Notes under the pieces: generated by a model
The model's input: the letters and a program-made list of their open reading frames with translations, nothing else
Told to the model about the DNA's origin: nothing
Databases searched by the model: none
In this document: positions 16,601 through 25,738 of the stretch, one piece after another
How positions within the stretch are numbered: the first letter of the stretch is position 1
Layout: each line of letters starts with the position of its first letter
NCBI GenBank assembly: GCA_965262745.1
Contig: OZ253558.1
Coordinates: 1-64,000, forward strand
Length of the DNA: 64,000 bases
Origin: JAJECS01 sp965262745
GTDB taxonomy: Bacteria; Chloroflexota; UBA11872
Direction of reading: 5' to 3'
Made by a program: the position numbers and the translations under genes

Positions 16601-18358
16601 CTAGGTATTGATGCGGTCTTCCGATGTTCTCGGACTTGCGCTCCGCGCCACTCGGGCGATCGCGTTCAGCTTCTCGCGAATTTCCTCGTCGATTTCTGCC
16701 GGCGGCACATGCTTTGCGAGTTCGTAGAAGCTCTTCTTGTGCATGACGTTCGGCAGGGCAAGCTTCTCAAAGTAGCTGTTGAATAGCGGTCCCAGAAAGT
16801 CGTCGCTCACCTTAGTATCGATGCTCCATGGCGAGCCTTTACCCAGCGTTCGCATTGCGCGCTGAACCTCGTCGATGGCCTCGCGCATCGCGTTTACGCG
16901 CCGGTTGACCTCATGGGTCGTAAACAGAGGAGCGGGCGTATCTTCTTCCACTGATGCGCGCGCGTACTGTTCAAGAGTTGCGTCAGAACAGAGATAGTTC
17001 TCAATCTCCCGGCGTTTCCAGAGCAACCATTCGACCTGGTCGATCGACGACGGATCGGATTCGAGACGATCAAATAGAGCCGCCGCTCTTAGATCTGGGA
17101 GTGCCTCCTTGAGGCCGTGGTAATGCTTCTGGACCGAGGTCGGCTGATTCCCGACGTAGCGCACAAATGGCCGCTCAAGCGTGTGGAGGGCCTCAGCGTG
17201 GCCGAGACGCCGCGCAAACGCCTGCAAAATCGCGAGGTCCGTCGGACCTTCGAGATAGAGCACCCAGCCCGTCTGCTCGGCCTGGTAATAGTCCTCGAAC
17301 CCAATCTCGGTTAGCGCTTTGCGAACCTGGCTGCCGCGGTCATCGATGCGGTGCGGCGGGCCGACGAACGCGATCACCATGTCTCTTCCTGCGGCTTCAT
17401 TCAGAAGCACTTCGGAGTGGCTTGCCGCGATGATCTGGCTGTGGCTCTCGCCGGCCGTCTCTGTGAGCAGGCGATATATCTGTCGTTGACGAAGAATCTC
17501 GAGGTGCGCGTCCGGCTCGTCAAGCAAGAGCGCTGCGCCGGGATTGGCGTACATGTAGGCCAGGATGAGCAGCGTTTGCTGCAGGCCGCGACCGCTGGAT
17601 GAGAGGTCGAGCGTGACTCCTTGCTCCCGGTAACTCATGGCGATCTCACCGCGCTCCTCGATATAGCGCGCGGGTTCCAGCGTCGCCCCGAAAAGGCTCT
17701 GTATCTGCGCGACGAGCTTCTCCCACTCCTCGGGACGTTCCTGCTGAATGCGGAAGCAGAGGTTGCGCAAGACCTCGGCTGTGCGTCCTTCCCCTATGCG
17801 AACGCTCACTGCGCCGTGATCCAGGCGAGTCTCTGTGGCGGCGAGCCCAGACATGGGAGGCAGGAAGGCGAGCTGTACAGACTTCACTCCCTCTGGAATT
17901 GGCATTCGCTCCGGTGTAGCACCCCCGCCAAGGCGCAGCGGCCTGCAATAGAAGGACTCCTCGTTAGCGAAGTCGAATTCCAGCCCACAGTTCCACTCGC
18001 TGCTGCCGGTGATTCCCTCGACGATGACGTCGATGCGGACGTTGCTCGTGCGCTGCCGCCCGCTGCTGTCCCTGTGCACGTCGCGAACGTGCAATTCGCG
18101 CCACAAGAGCCTCGCATTCGGGACAGGAATGGCAATGAGGTCCCGCCGGTTGACCGTCACGCCCGGCCGCTTCTCGGGCGCGCTACGCCCCAAGCGTTTC
18201 TCGTTCCAGCGCTTGAGGCCGATGTCCCAAAGCGCCAGGGCCTGCATCGCCGAGGTCTTGCCCGAGTTGTTTGGGCCGATGAAGACAACCGGGTTGCCGA
18301 GGTCAATTTCGACCTGACCAAAGCGCTTGAAGTTGCGGATGGTGAGCTTCGTCAGCAT
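16601..18358 (-). CDS. OLD-family ATPase/TOPRIM nuclease
   Basis: A 585-residue protein with an ABC-type ATPase (Walker A GPNNSGKT at 28-35, signature LSSSGRG at 252-258, Walker B LLLDE at 277-281, switch His in AASHSE at 311-316) followed by a TOPRIM domain whose first acidic residue is E370 in YLEGPTD. This is the OLD architecture (P2 Old, GajA). The ATG at 18358 gives MLTKLTIRNFKRF, the normal family start; a longer frame to 18547 overlaps the EamA gene. No UvrD-like GajB partner is adjacent, so it would be a stand-alone OLD. An anti-phage role is possible but not shown. Confidence 0.85.
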   Translation of the reverse strand: MLTKLTIRNFKRFGQVEIDLGNPVVFIGPNNSGKTSAMQALALWDIGLKRWNEKRLGRSAPEKRPGVTVNRRDLIAIPVPNARLLWRELHVRDVHRDSSGRQRTSNVRIDVIVEGITGSSEWNCGLEFDFANEESFYCRPLRLGGGATPERMPIPEGVKSVQLAFLPPMSGLAATETRLDHGAVSVRIGEGRTAEVLRNLCFRIQQERPEEWEKLVAQIQSLFGATLEPARYIEERGEIAMSYREQGVTLDLSSSGRGLQQTLLILAYMYANPGAALLLDEPDAHLEILRQRQIYRLLTETAGESHSQIIAASHSEVLLNEAAGRDMVIAFVGPPHRIDDRGSQVRKALTEIGFEDYYQAEQTGWVLYLEGPTDLAILQAFARRLGHAEALHTLERPFVRYVGNQPTSVQKHYHGLKEALPDLRAAALFDRLESDPSSIDQVEWLLWKRREIENYLCSDATLEQYARASVEEDTPAPLFTTHEVNRRVNAMREAIDEVQRAMRTLGKGSPWSIDTKVSDDFLGPLFNSYFEKLALPNVMHKKSFYELAKHVPPAEIDEEIREKLNAIARVARSASPRTSEDRINT

Positions 18359-18512
18359 CAGACAATCATCGCGCGCTTTCCAGTGAGCATTCCGGCAATC
18401 GAGCCAATCCAGTGCGATTCTATTTGAAGATGGGAACCCAGGGTGTCTTCTGTGCCTGCCAAACCGGTGCCCCTGGGCACCTTCGTGGTCTGCAGCGAGC
18501 GACTTGGGCCAG

Positions 18513-19382
18513 TCACGCCAACGCCACGAGCGCCGCTCCGGCCGCAATGGTGCCGGCGCCGATGAACCGTGGGGCGTGCCGCGGTTCGTGCAGGACCGTC
18601 ATCCCGAGGGCCGCGCCGATCAGGATGCTGACCTCGCGGGCGGCGGAGACGTATGGGGTTGGGGCCAGGGTGAGCGCGATGAGCACGAGCAGATAGGCGG
18701 CGACCCACAGGATGGCGACCAACGTCACGTCGCGGGCGGAGACCTTTACGCGGCGCCATGGGCGGCGTCCGTAGCGGGCCAGCACCAGTGGGGCAAGCAT
18801 CGCGGCGGCAATGACCCACGTCAGGTAGACGTAGGTGAGCGGGTTCACGATGGCCACGCCTTGCTTATCGACCATCGTGTACGACGCGATGAGCACGCCG
18901 GTGAGCGCGGCATACCGCCCCCCCGGCCGCAGCAGCATCCGCGGCGCGTCGAGCAAAGTCCTCGGGCGAAGGCTCTCAAGGTTGACCAGGTAGATCCCGG
19001 CGACCACGACGAGCACGCCGGCGACTCCTATCGGCGATACGGACTCGCCCACGATCCAAACGCTCGCGACGAGGACCAGGGCGGGACCGATGCCGCGGGC
19101 CAGGGGATAGGTGACGGAAAGATCAGCGCGCGCGTAGGCGTTGGCCAGCGACCAGAAATATGCCGCGTGCAGCGCCCCGGTGGCCGCGATCCAGCCCCAG
19201 CCGGCCGGCGGGATTGGTTCCAGGATCACGCCGACGATGAACGCCGGCAGGTAGATGACCGATGAGGCGACGAGGGCGAGCCAGAAGAACACCGGATTGC
19301 CCTGGCCGCGCTTGGCGAGCAGGTTCCACGCCGCGTGTAGCACGGCCGCGGTAAAGACAAGCGCCAGCGCAGCCGGAGGCAC
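18513..19382 (-). CDS. EamA/DMT-superfamily transporter
   Basis: A 289-residue membrane protein with about ten hydrophobic helices arranged as two EamA repeats (AAVLHAAWNLLAKRG at the start of the first, YTMVDKQGVAIVNPLTYVYL in the second). Family members export metabolites or amino acids. It lies just upstream of the OLD gene on the same strand; there is a gap of about 150 bases if the OLD start at 18358 is right. Substrate not inferable. Confidence 0.85.
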   Translation of the reverse strand: MPPAALALVFTAAVLHAAWNLLAKRGQGNPVFFWLALVASSVIYLPAFIVGVILEPIPPAGWGWIAATGALHAAYFWSLANAYARADLSVTYPLARGIGPALVLVASVWIVGESVSPIGVAGVLVVVAGIYLVNLESLRPRTLLDAPRMLLRPGGRYAALTGVLIASYTMVDKQGVAIVNPLTYVYLTWVIAAAMLAPLVLARYGRRPWRRVKVSARDVTLVAILWVAAYLLVLIALTLAPTPYVSAAREVSILIGAALGMTVLHEPRHAPRFIGAGTIAAGAALVALA

Positions 19383-19494
19383 GGCGAATTCCAGGGGGAG
19401 GTCGAGAGGTGCGGCAAGCTACCACGAGGGGCCCTGCCACATTTTCCAGGCCGACAGCGCGACTACGACTGCTGACGAGCTGTCAGGAGCCGGT

Positions 19495-19983
19495 TCAGAA
19501 CGTCCGAATCTGGATGGTTGAGGTGCCGTCGTAGCGCAGGCGCTCGCAGCGGGCGGCGAATGCCTGCCAAACGTCCGCGGGGCCGTCGTAAGCCCCGAAG
19601 ACGTTCGCGGCGTCCAGGGTGACGAACTGCCCCGGAATCGTGGGGCGGGCGTAGCGGTCGTAGGGCCAATAGACCTCGCTCAAGGCGCCGGGGTGTCCGT
19701 GACGGGTGCCCGCCTCGTAGTGCGTGAAGATCAGATCGCCCGGCGCGACGCAGGTGGTCGCGTTCTCGGTAGGCGCCACGACGCTCGGGTCGAAGTAGAA
19801 CGCCGCGATCGTCCCGGAGTAGATCGCATGCAGGCACTCGGCTTCCTCGGGCAGCCCCGCAATCACGGCAGCACAGGTTCGCGGCGCCGCGTCCCAGAGC
19901 AGCTTGAAGCGGGCCGGCGGCGCCCCCGGCAGCTCGAGCTCGATGGTGGAAACCGTGGGCTCCGCTGATGTCGCTTCGGTCAT
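19495..19983 (-). CDS. DUF3830 (cyclophilin-like fold) protein
   Basis: A 162-residue protein beginning MTEATSAEPTVSTIELELPG; the start at 19983 has GGAGG about ten bases upstream, a better site than the ATG at 20031. Recognisable DUF3830 stretches are TCAAVIAGLPEEAECLHAIYSG, GDLIFTHYEAG and YGPF-like LDAANVFGAYDG near the end. Members have a cyclophilin-like barrel and often sit beside amidohydrolase or transporter genes; no biochemical role is settled. It lies downstream of a decayed AKR gene fragment. Confidence 0.75.
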   Translation of the reverse strand: MTEATSAEPTVSTIELELPGAPPARFKLLWDAAPRTCAAVIAGLPEEAECLHAIYSGTIAAFYFDPSVVAPTENATTCVAPGDLIFTHYEAGTRHGHPGALSEVYWPYDRYARPTIPGQFVTLDAANVFGAYDGPADVWQAFAARCERLRYDGTSTIQIRTF

Positions 19984-20050
19984 TCTTCGAGCCTCCTGCG
20001 ACGAATCCTCATCCGCGACTGTAGGACTCAAGTCGCTCGCCTGCGAGGCA

Positions 20051-20077
20051 CGGGCCGGGCGCCCCGCCCGGCCCGTC
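20051..20077. terminator. Perfect GC-rich hairpin after the AKR fragment
   Basis: ACGGGCCGGGCG pairs perfectly with CGCCCGGCCCGT around a 3-base loop (12-bp stem). It lies between the AKR remnant and the DUF3830 gene on the minus strand. There is no clear T-run, so termination is inferred from stem strength and position. Confidence 0.5.
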
Positions 20078-20079
20078 TA

Positions 20080-20173
20080 GGCGGCAGCCGCGATGGCCTC
20101 GTCCAATGGGGAATCCGCCGAATCCAATGACGGACGTCACCAGATCGGACTGCCCTAGCTTGCGGTACTCCAT
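20080..20173 (-). pseudogene. N-terminal fragment of an aldo/keto reductase gene
   Basis: From ATG 20173 the first codons read MEYRKLGQSDLVTSVIGFGG and on to FPIG, an unmistakable AKR N-terminus. After about 24 codons the similarity stops; in another frame an SPLDEAIAAAA tail runs to a TAG, then the hairpin at 20051-20077 follows. The remaining 270 or so codons are missing, so this is a deletion remnant whose start and terminator flank each other. It is distinct from the intact AKR at 8961-9899. Confidence 0.75.
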
Positions 20174-20307
20174 GTCGGTGCCCCTCCGCGTGTGCGGATT
20201 CTGTGCCCACCGTATCGCGCTGCCGCGGCGTGGGACGCGGCTGGCTGCATCCTTCGTACCGATCATTGTTGGCCGTCGTGCGGGAATACGCTCCGGGCGA
20301 GCGAGGC

Positions 20308-21492
20308 CTATGCCGCAGCCGATTGTCCGGTGGGTGAGCGGGCAACCACGGCCGCAACGACGAGGGCGACGGCGAATACCGGCGCGAGCAATAGCGCCAG
20401 GGCGACGATGCCGGCCGCGTCCATCAGCGCTCCGGCTGCCAGCGGCAGCAGCAAGGCGGACGTCCCGGAGGCGGCTTGGAGCGCGGCCACGCTCCGTCCG
20501 GCGTAGCGGGCGGGTACGCGGTCCGCCAGCAAGATCACGGGTGAGGTGGCTCCCAGGCCGCCCATGGAAAAGCAGAACGCCGCGAGCCCCAGATAGGCCA
20601 GGTGCGCCGGCAGTAGCAGCACCGTCGCGCAGAGCAGATTCATGAGTACTGTTGTGCCGACCACCACCAGCCGGCCGTGCCGATCCATCAGCTGGCCGCC
20701 AGCGAAGGTGGCTACGGCGCGCACGCCGGACAGGAGGGAGAGCACGATGCCCACGGTCGCCGGATCGAGCTGCAGCGTCACGCCGCCGTAGAGCGGCAGA
20801 GCCACCAGGCGCAGCGTCGAGGCGCCGCCCCAGAGCAGCGCGCCGAAGGCCAGCACGCCGGCGATCGCGCCCACTCGTGCCGGGCGGTCCGTGGAGGCCG
20901 GAGCACCCGTGCCGGCGCCGGCGGCCGCCGGTTGGGCGTCACGGATCATCGCCACGGCCGCGCCTGCGGCAATGACGGCAACAACGGCCGCCATCACAAG
21001 CGCCGCCCGCCACCCGACGGCAACGGCCAGACCTCCGGCCGCCACCGGGCTCGCCAACATGCCAACCTGAAATCCCGTCAGGCCACGCGAAATCGTTCGC
21101 CCTCGGGCGGCCGGTGGCGCCAGGCGCACGAGGTGAGCGACGGCGGCGCTTTCGATGAAGGCGGCGGCAAAGCCCGACCCGAACACGGCGCCCACAAGCG
21201 CCCAGAAGCTCGGGGCGTTGGCCGCCGCCAGCGCTCCCACCGCGAACCCGAGCGACGCAATTCCGAGCAGTCGGCGCGGCCCCACGCGGTCCGTCAAATA
21301 GCCCGCCGCCGGGGTGACGAGGATGCGGCTCAATGAAGGCACGGCCACCAGCACGCTCAGCGTGGCGAAGTTGACGTCGAACTCCGCCTGTATCGGCACG
21401 AGCAGCGGGCCATACACCGACGCTCCAAATGCCGTGGCCGCGATGATGCCGAAGACAACGGCGACCTGGTGGGAGGCGGCTGAACGAATCAA
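20308..21492 (-). CDS. Major facilitator superfamily transporter
   Basis: About 395 residues with twelve hydrophobic segments and the MFS loop 2-3 motif (GYLTDRVGPRRLLG), repeated in the second half as GGQLMDRHGRLVVVG. The start is uncertain: the frame is open to an ATG at 21651 but the first 50 codons there look non-coding, and the TTG at 21492 (LIRSAASHQVAVVFG) gives a normal N-terminus. It is divergent from the NHL-repeat gene. Probably a proton-driven exporter or importer; substrate unknown. Confidence 0.85.
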   Translation of the reverse strand: MIRSAASHQVAVVFGIIAATAFGASVYGPLLVPIQAEFDVNFATLSVLVAVPSLSRILVTPAAGYLTDRVGPRRLLGIASLGFAVGALAAANAPSFWALVGAVFGSGFAAAFIESAAVAHLVRLAPPAARGRTISRGLTGFQVGMLASPVAAGGLAVAVGWRAALVMAAVVAVIAAGAAVAMIRDAQPAAAGAGTGAPASTDRPARVGAIAGVLAFGALLWGGASTLRLVALPLYGGVTLQLDPATVGIVLSLLSGVRAVATFAGGQLMDRHGRLVVVGTTVLMNLLCATVLLLPAHLAYLGLAAFCFSMGGLGATSPVILLADRVPARYAGRSVAALQAASGTSALLLPLAAGALMDAAGIVALALLLAPVFAVALVVAAVVARSPTGQSAAA

Positions 21493-21735
21493 TTGCCGTC
21501 GAGGTGCGGTACAGCGTGCTGCTGCCGCAAGCGCCGGGGTGCCGCGACGGGGAGCGGACGGCGACGCTCGACGCCGGCTGCGATGCGGTGGTCGGTCCGA
21601 ATCGACGGCGACATTGACGTGACGGTCGTGCAGGTCGCCTGTCGGCGTCAACCCTACCCCTGTTCCCGGTTCGGATCGGCCTCTGCCTGCTACGCTTCCG
21701 CCGTCCGCCTAGGCCGTGATCGTCAGGGGCCCATC

Positions 21736-22635
21736 GTGCGCACAGGCAGCGGTCGATTCACCTTCGATCTCGTTCCGGGCTGGGCCAAGATTCCGCCCAA
21801 CATCGCAACGGGCTGGATCGGCGGCGTGGTGACGGATCGCCGCGGGCGCGTCTACTGCTTCGGGCGCGGGACGCATCCCATGCTGGTGTTCGACCGCGAG
21901 GGCTCGCTGGTCGACCACTGGGGTGACAGCTTTGTCAGCCATGCGCATGGGGCATTCATCGACGACGACGAGCAGCTCTGGCTCACGGATCGCTTCGCCC
22001 AGGTCGTGTGGGTGTGCGACACGGCCGGTCAGGTCCTGCGCAAGATCGGTTTGCTTAACATCCGGTCCACCGACGACGACTACCACATGCGCGGCGATCC
22101 GCCCCCGGGCGAGCCGCCGCGCTTCGACGGATTCAACCATCCGACCAACACCCACTTGGCCGCCGACGGCACGGTGTTCGTGGCCGACGGCTATCGGGCG
22201 GCGCGGTGCCACCGGTTCTCCGTGGCGGGAGTCATCGAGACGTCGTGGGGCAGCCCCGGCGCCGAGCCGGGGCAATTCGATCTGCCGCACGGCATCTGGG
22301 TGACACGTGACGACCGGGTGCTAGTGGCCGACCGCGAGAACAGCCGCGTGCAGGTGTTCAATCGCGACGGCGAGTTCCAGGAGGAATGGACCGACCTGCA
22401 TCGGCCGACGGACCTCTACGTTGACGAGGACCAAGGCGCGGTCTATATCTCCGAGCTAAGCGGACGGGTGTCAGTGCTCGACCTCGAGGGCACGCTCATC
22501 ACGCGCCTTGGCGAACCCGGCACCGGACCAGGCCAGTTCGCGGCGCCGCACGACGTATGGCTCGACGACCAGGGAGCGCTCTACGTCTGCGAGGTCCAGC
22601 GCAGCAACCGGCTGCACAAGTTCGAACCGGTCTAG
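21736..22635 (+). CDS. NHL-repeat beta-propeller protein, peptidyl-alpha-hydroxyglycine lyase-like
   Basis: About 299 residues from GTG 21736, which has AGGGGC just upstream; an upstream ATG at 21493 would add non-coding-looking sequence. Multiple NHL repeats are visible: GGVVTDRRGRVYCFGRG, THLAADGTVFVADGY, HGIWVTRDDRVLVADRENSRVQVF, and DVWLDDQGALYVCEVQRSNRLHKF. Bacterial proteins of this kind are annotated as peptidylglycine amidating lyase-like, but lyase activity is unproven and the fold may serve ligand binding. No signal peptide is visible from this start. Confidence 0.8.
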   Translation: MRTGSGRFTFDLVPGWAKIPPNIATGWIGGVVTDRRGRVYCFGRGTHPMLVFDREGSLVDHWGDSFVSHAHGAFIDDDEQLWLTDRFAQVVWVCDTAGQVLRKIGLLNIRSTDDDYHMRGDPPPGEPPRFDGFNHPTNTHLAADGTVFVADGYRAARCHRFSVAGVIETSWGSPGAEPGQFDLPHGIWVTRDDRVLVADRENSRVQVFNRDGEFQEEWTDLHRPTDLYVDEDQGAVYISELSGRVSVLDLEGTLITRLGEPGTGPGQFAAPHDVWLDDQGALYVCEVQRSNRLHKFEPV

Positions 22636-22775
22636 GGTGTCATCCAAGCAAAACATAATCGCGAGCCTGCGTACTCAGGTTCGTGTTGGAAGGATAGGCG
22701 ATGTGTCTCAGATCCCACGAGATTTGATAGCCAGTAGCGAGGGTTTTTTGACTCAGGTTGTCCGTACTCCATAGT

Positions 22776-24737
22776 ATGCGGACGGGGATTCATCAGGCCA
22801 TACTAGTCGGCCTGTTAGCGGTGCTTGTCTCTACGTCTCTGGCAGCATGTAACGAGGGGTATCAATCTGAGGGATCGGTGCAGCCTACCCAAGCTCCTGC
22901 GACGATACCACGGGCCACGCCAACGCTCGTATCTACCAATACCCCCATATCCGCGCCCGCGCCGACGGCAACGCCCAGACCGACGCCCGTGCCCACCAAC
23001 ACTCCCACGCTCGTGCCTTCGCCGACGGCAACGCCCGCGCCGACACCCGTGCCCACCAACACTCCCACGCTCGTGCCTTCGCCGACGGCAACGCCCGCGC
23101 CGACACCCGTGCCCACCAACACTCCCACGCTCGTGCCTCCGCCGCCGGCAACGCCCACACCGACACGCGTGCCCACCAACACTCCCACGCTCGTGCCTTC
23201 GCCGACGGCAACGCCCACACCGACACCCGTGCCCGCCAACACTCCCACGCTCGTGCCTCCGCCGACGGCAACGCCCACACCGACGCCCGTGCCTCCGCCG
23301 ACGGCAACGCCCACACCGACACCCGTGCCCACCAACACTCCCAAGCCCCTGCCTTCGCCGACGGCAACGCTCACACCGACGACTGTAGCGGACATGTCAT
23401 CCGCAGAAGTGTATGCGCGGGTCTCACCTTCGATACCATTCATTGAAACGGCAGTGGCTACGGGCAGTGGAGTCCTAATTGAAGGCGGTTACGTCGTCAC
23501 TAACTATCACGTAGTATGGCCTTATCAAGCAGTCTGGATTGTCTTCCCCGATGGGACAGAGTTGGCGAATGTACCAGTCGTGGGATGGGACCCAATGGCG
23601 GACCTAGCGGTGCTGGGCCCGGTCGATGTATCGGCGCAGCCATTGAAATTACAAGATGGAGAGGACATGGCCATCGGCAGCGAACTGTTTCTGGTGGGCT
23701 ACCCAGCCGAAGTAGACTTGTTCCCAGAGCCTTCAATCACGCGCGGTATACTCTCGCGCTTCCGCGAGTGGGAGCGGCTTGGGATGACTTACTTCCAGAC
23801 CGACGCCGCCATTGTGGGAGGACAGAGTGGTGGAGCTCTGGTCAATTCAAGAGGCGAGGTAGTTGGCATCTCAGGGCTTTCTTTTAGCGAGGCTAGGTTC
23901 GGATTGGCGGCGTCGTCAGCTGATATTGCTCCTATCGTGGGGAAGCTCATTCAGGGCGAATTCACTTCTGGGATGGGTGCCCGTTGGCTACCAGTCGGAG
24001 GTGGCAGCTTCGATTTCGATGTCGACTTGCGCAACTTCTGGGATGCGCGCACATTTGTACTGGATGCGCCAGCAGGAACGATACTCGAGGTCAGCATCGA
24101 AGGATCAGGCGATGGGTGGTTCCATGTGTCTGACCCATTCGGATTGATTCTGGAAGTGGATGATGGCTATACGGGTATCGAATACGGGACCGTTGAAGTG
24201 TTGACAAGCGGCGTCCACTTCTTACAAGTCGAGATGGCATCGGGTGATTCTTCCAAGTTTGATCTAGCCAGCAGCACCAGGTTGAATCCACTGAACGATC
24301 CAGATGACGGGCGGGCCATTGCGATTGGCGATACGATTGCTGGAAGTCTCGACTATTTCTTTGACTGGGACTGGTATTCGATCAACCTGAAGGAGGGGGA
24401 GACTGTAAGAATCTTTACCGACTCTCTCAATGTGGACACCGTCATATATGTTGATTTCTCAGGTTCCCGTGACGATCAGGTCGTTTTCGACGATGACAGT
24501 GGCGGCGGACTGTTCGACTTAAATTCTGAGCTAGTGTATCGCGCTCCAAAGACTGGAGAGTATTTCATCGCTGTCACCGAGGCAGTTGGCGATAACTTTG
24601 GTGGCTACTACCTGTCGGTAGAGCGGGCTCGGAATGGTACTGGAACGCTATATGTGCCATCGAGCCCGCAAGAGGAGGATAGCCGCTTTGGGAGCATGCT
24701 AGGTTTTGAAGACTCACGGGGCTACTCCTCAGTGTAG
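22776..24737 (+). CDS. Lipid-anchored trypsin-like (HtrA/DegP-type) serine protease with Pro-Thr linker, C-terminally cut short
   Basis: Signal peptide with lipobox LAAC (Cys25), then a Pro/Thr linker of 20-residue repeats (about 40-203), then a trypsin-fold protease: His245 in NYHVV, Asp276 in MADLAVL, Ser351 in GGQSGGAL. The C-terminal third has two bacterial pre-peptidase-like beta domains (DWDWYSINLKEGETV, YRAPKTGEYFIAVTE). No PDZ domain is seen. The frame ends at TAG 24735, but homologous-looking sequence goes on in the same frame through further stops to about 25150. The gene is clearly lower in GC than its neighbours, suggesting transfer. The start could also be TTG 22758. Confidence 0.85.
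   Translation: MRTGIHQAILVGLLAVLVSTSLAACNEGYQSEGSVQPTQAPATIPRATPTLVSTNTPISAPAPTATPRPTPVPTNTPTLVPSPTATPAPTPVPTNTPTLVPSPTATPAPTPVPTNTPTLVPPPPATPTPTRVPTNTPTLVPSPTATPTPTPVPANTPTLVPPPTATPTPTPVPPPTATPTPTPVPTNTPKPLPSPTATLTPTTVADMSSAEVYARVSPSIPFIETAVATGSGVLIEGGYVVTNYHVVWPYQAVWIVFPDGTELANVPVVGWDPMADLAVLGPVDVSAQPLKLQDGEDMAIGSELFLVGYPAEVDLFPEPSITRGILSRFREWERLGMTYFQTDAAIVGGQSGGALVNSRGEVVGISGLSFSEARFGLAASSADIAPIVGKLIQGEFTSGMGARWLPVGGGSFDFDVDLRNFWDARTFVLDAPAGTILEVSIEGSGDGWFHVSDPFGLILEVDDGYTGIEYGTVEVLTSGVHFLQVEMASGDSSKFDLASSTRLNPLNDPDDGRAIAIGDTIAGSLDYFFDWDWYSINLKEGETVRIFTDSLNVDTVIYVDFSGSRDDQVVFDDDSGGGLFDLNSELVYRAPKTGEYFIAVTEAVGDNFGGYYLSVERARNGTGTLYVPSSPQEEDSRFGSMLGFEDSRGYSSV
22983..23375 (+). repeat. 60-bp tandem repeat coding the Pro-Thr linker
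   Basis: Six to seven tandem units of 60 bases, each coding a PVPTNTPTLVPSPTATPxPT-type 20-mer, with one shortened unit of 36 bases near 23285-23320. Adjacent copies are nearly identical in DNA, so unit number probably varies between strains by slippage or recombination. Confidence 0.85.
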
Positions 24738-25150
24738 ATTCCGGGAGCCTGGATAGAGCAAGAGGCAGACTCGGAGCTAGGTCAAATCGTCTATGCTCTT
24801 GACACGCAGAGAATTGGGGGTGTTGTTATCAGTGAAGTGGATATTACGGACCTTGAAACAGGCGAGTTGTCCCTGGCAGAATATACCGAGTGAATTGAAG
24901 CTGTGACGCCCATACCTGAGGGCACAGAAAGTATTACCTGGGAAGTGGTGCAAACCTGGCAGGGACTCCCTGGGGTGAGATTTGAAATGTCATTCTCAGA
25001 GCTTTGGATAACTCAGCTGTCCATCTAATTGGTTGACGACAATATATTTGTCATGATCTCCTACGTATTCTCCGCCGATCAATATGATCGTGGAAGGCAA
25101 CTGGCCAACCATTCCGTCGCCGCCTGCTATCGTTTTGCTGGGCAACCGCA
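24738..25150 (+). pseudogene. Decayed C-terminal domain of the serine protease gene
   Basis: Directly after the protease stop (TAG at 24735) the same frame reads as sensible protein for about 135 codons, interrupted only by TGA at 24891 and TAA at 25026. Readable pieces are IPGAWIEQEADSELGQIVYA, VDITDLETGELSLAEYTE, ITWEVVQTWQGLPGVRFEMS and FVMISYVFSADQYD. The last looks like the end of a PsbP/DUF1795-like domain. Three different stops in one frame without any frame change argue for recent point-mutation decay of a longer protein. Confidence 0.75.
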
Positions 25151-25352
25151 GGGCCAGGCATGGCATGGTGCACTCCGCCTGGATGTTCGCCAGTTCCCGC
25201 CGGCGCCTGTCCAGGCGCCCTCCCGCCAAGGCGGGCGGACGACTAGATATCCGCATTCCGGGCGCTTGCCGCCACCGGCTGGCCCCACGCACGAGTGAGT
25301 GACATAGTGACTCGTAGCGACTCGGATTATGAGTCGCTTGAGGTGACCCGAT

Positions 25353-25616
25353 ATGAACGAACTCACCGTACGCGGCTTTGACGACGAGTTAAGCGCTGCG
25401 GTGATCCGCCTCGCGAAGCGCGAGGGGATCTGCCTGAATCAGGCGGTGCTAAAGCTGCTCCGGAAGGGCGCGGGCCTCACCGATGGTCAAGGAGGCGCGG
25501 ACACGGTCGGCGATTCCCTGGATCATCTGATCGGGACCTGGACCGCGACGGAAGCGGATGAGATGCTCGCCGCGTTGCGGGAGCTCGATACCATCGACGA
25601 GTCGGCCTGGAGATGA
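25353..25616 (+). CDS. VapB/FitA-like antitoxin
   Basis: An 87-residue protein with an Arc/ribbon-helix-helix N-terminus (MNELTVRGFDDELSAAVIRL then AKREGICLNQAVLKLLRKG) and an acidic tail that would cover a toxin. Its TGA overlaps the ATG of the vapC fragment (ATGA), the usual toxin-antitoxin coupling. The toxin is broken, so this antitoxin is orphaned. Confidence 0.75.
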   Translation: MNELTVRGFDDELSAAVIRLAKREGICLNQAVLKLLRKGAGLTDGQGGADTVGDSLDHLIGTWTATEADEMLAALRELDTIDESAWR

Positions 25617-25738
25617 GAATCTATCCGGACGCCAACGCCTACGCTCAGTTCATGCGCGGGTCGCGGAGCTTGTGCAGAGCATTGAGGAAGTTCTGCCCTC
25701 AGCCGTTGCGATCGGTGAGTTGATGTATGGATTCCCTA
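25613..25738 (+). pseudogene. vapC PIN-domain toxin, frameshifted and cut by IS30
   Basis: Begins MRIYPDANAYAQFMRG, with the first PIN aspartate in YPDAN, then changes frame at about 25657 and continues RVAELVQSIEEVLPSAVAIGELMYGF, which carries the second acidic residue (Glu of GELMYGF). The sequence ends at the left end of the IS30 element at 25739, and no continuation was found after 26764. The toxin is therefore both frameshifted and missing its C-terminal half. Confidence 0.75.

Noticed and set aside
22983..23375. CRISPR-like array
   Set aside because: Repeats are contiguous, without spacers, and code for a Pro-Thr linker.
24735..25028. Stop codon recoding in the protease gene
   Set aside because: All three stops occur once each in the frame, while every other gene uses them as stops.
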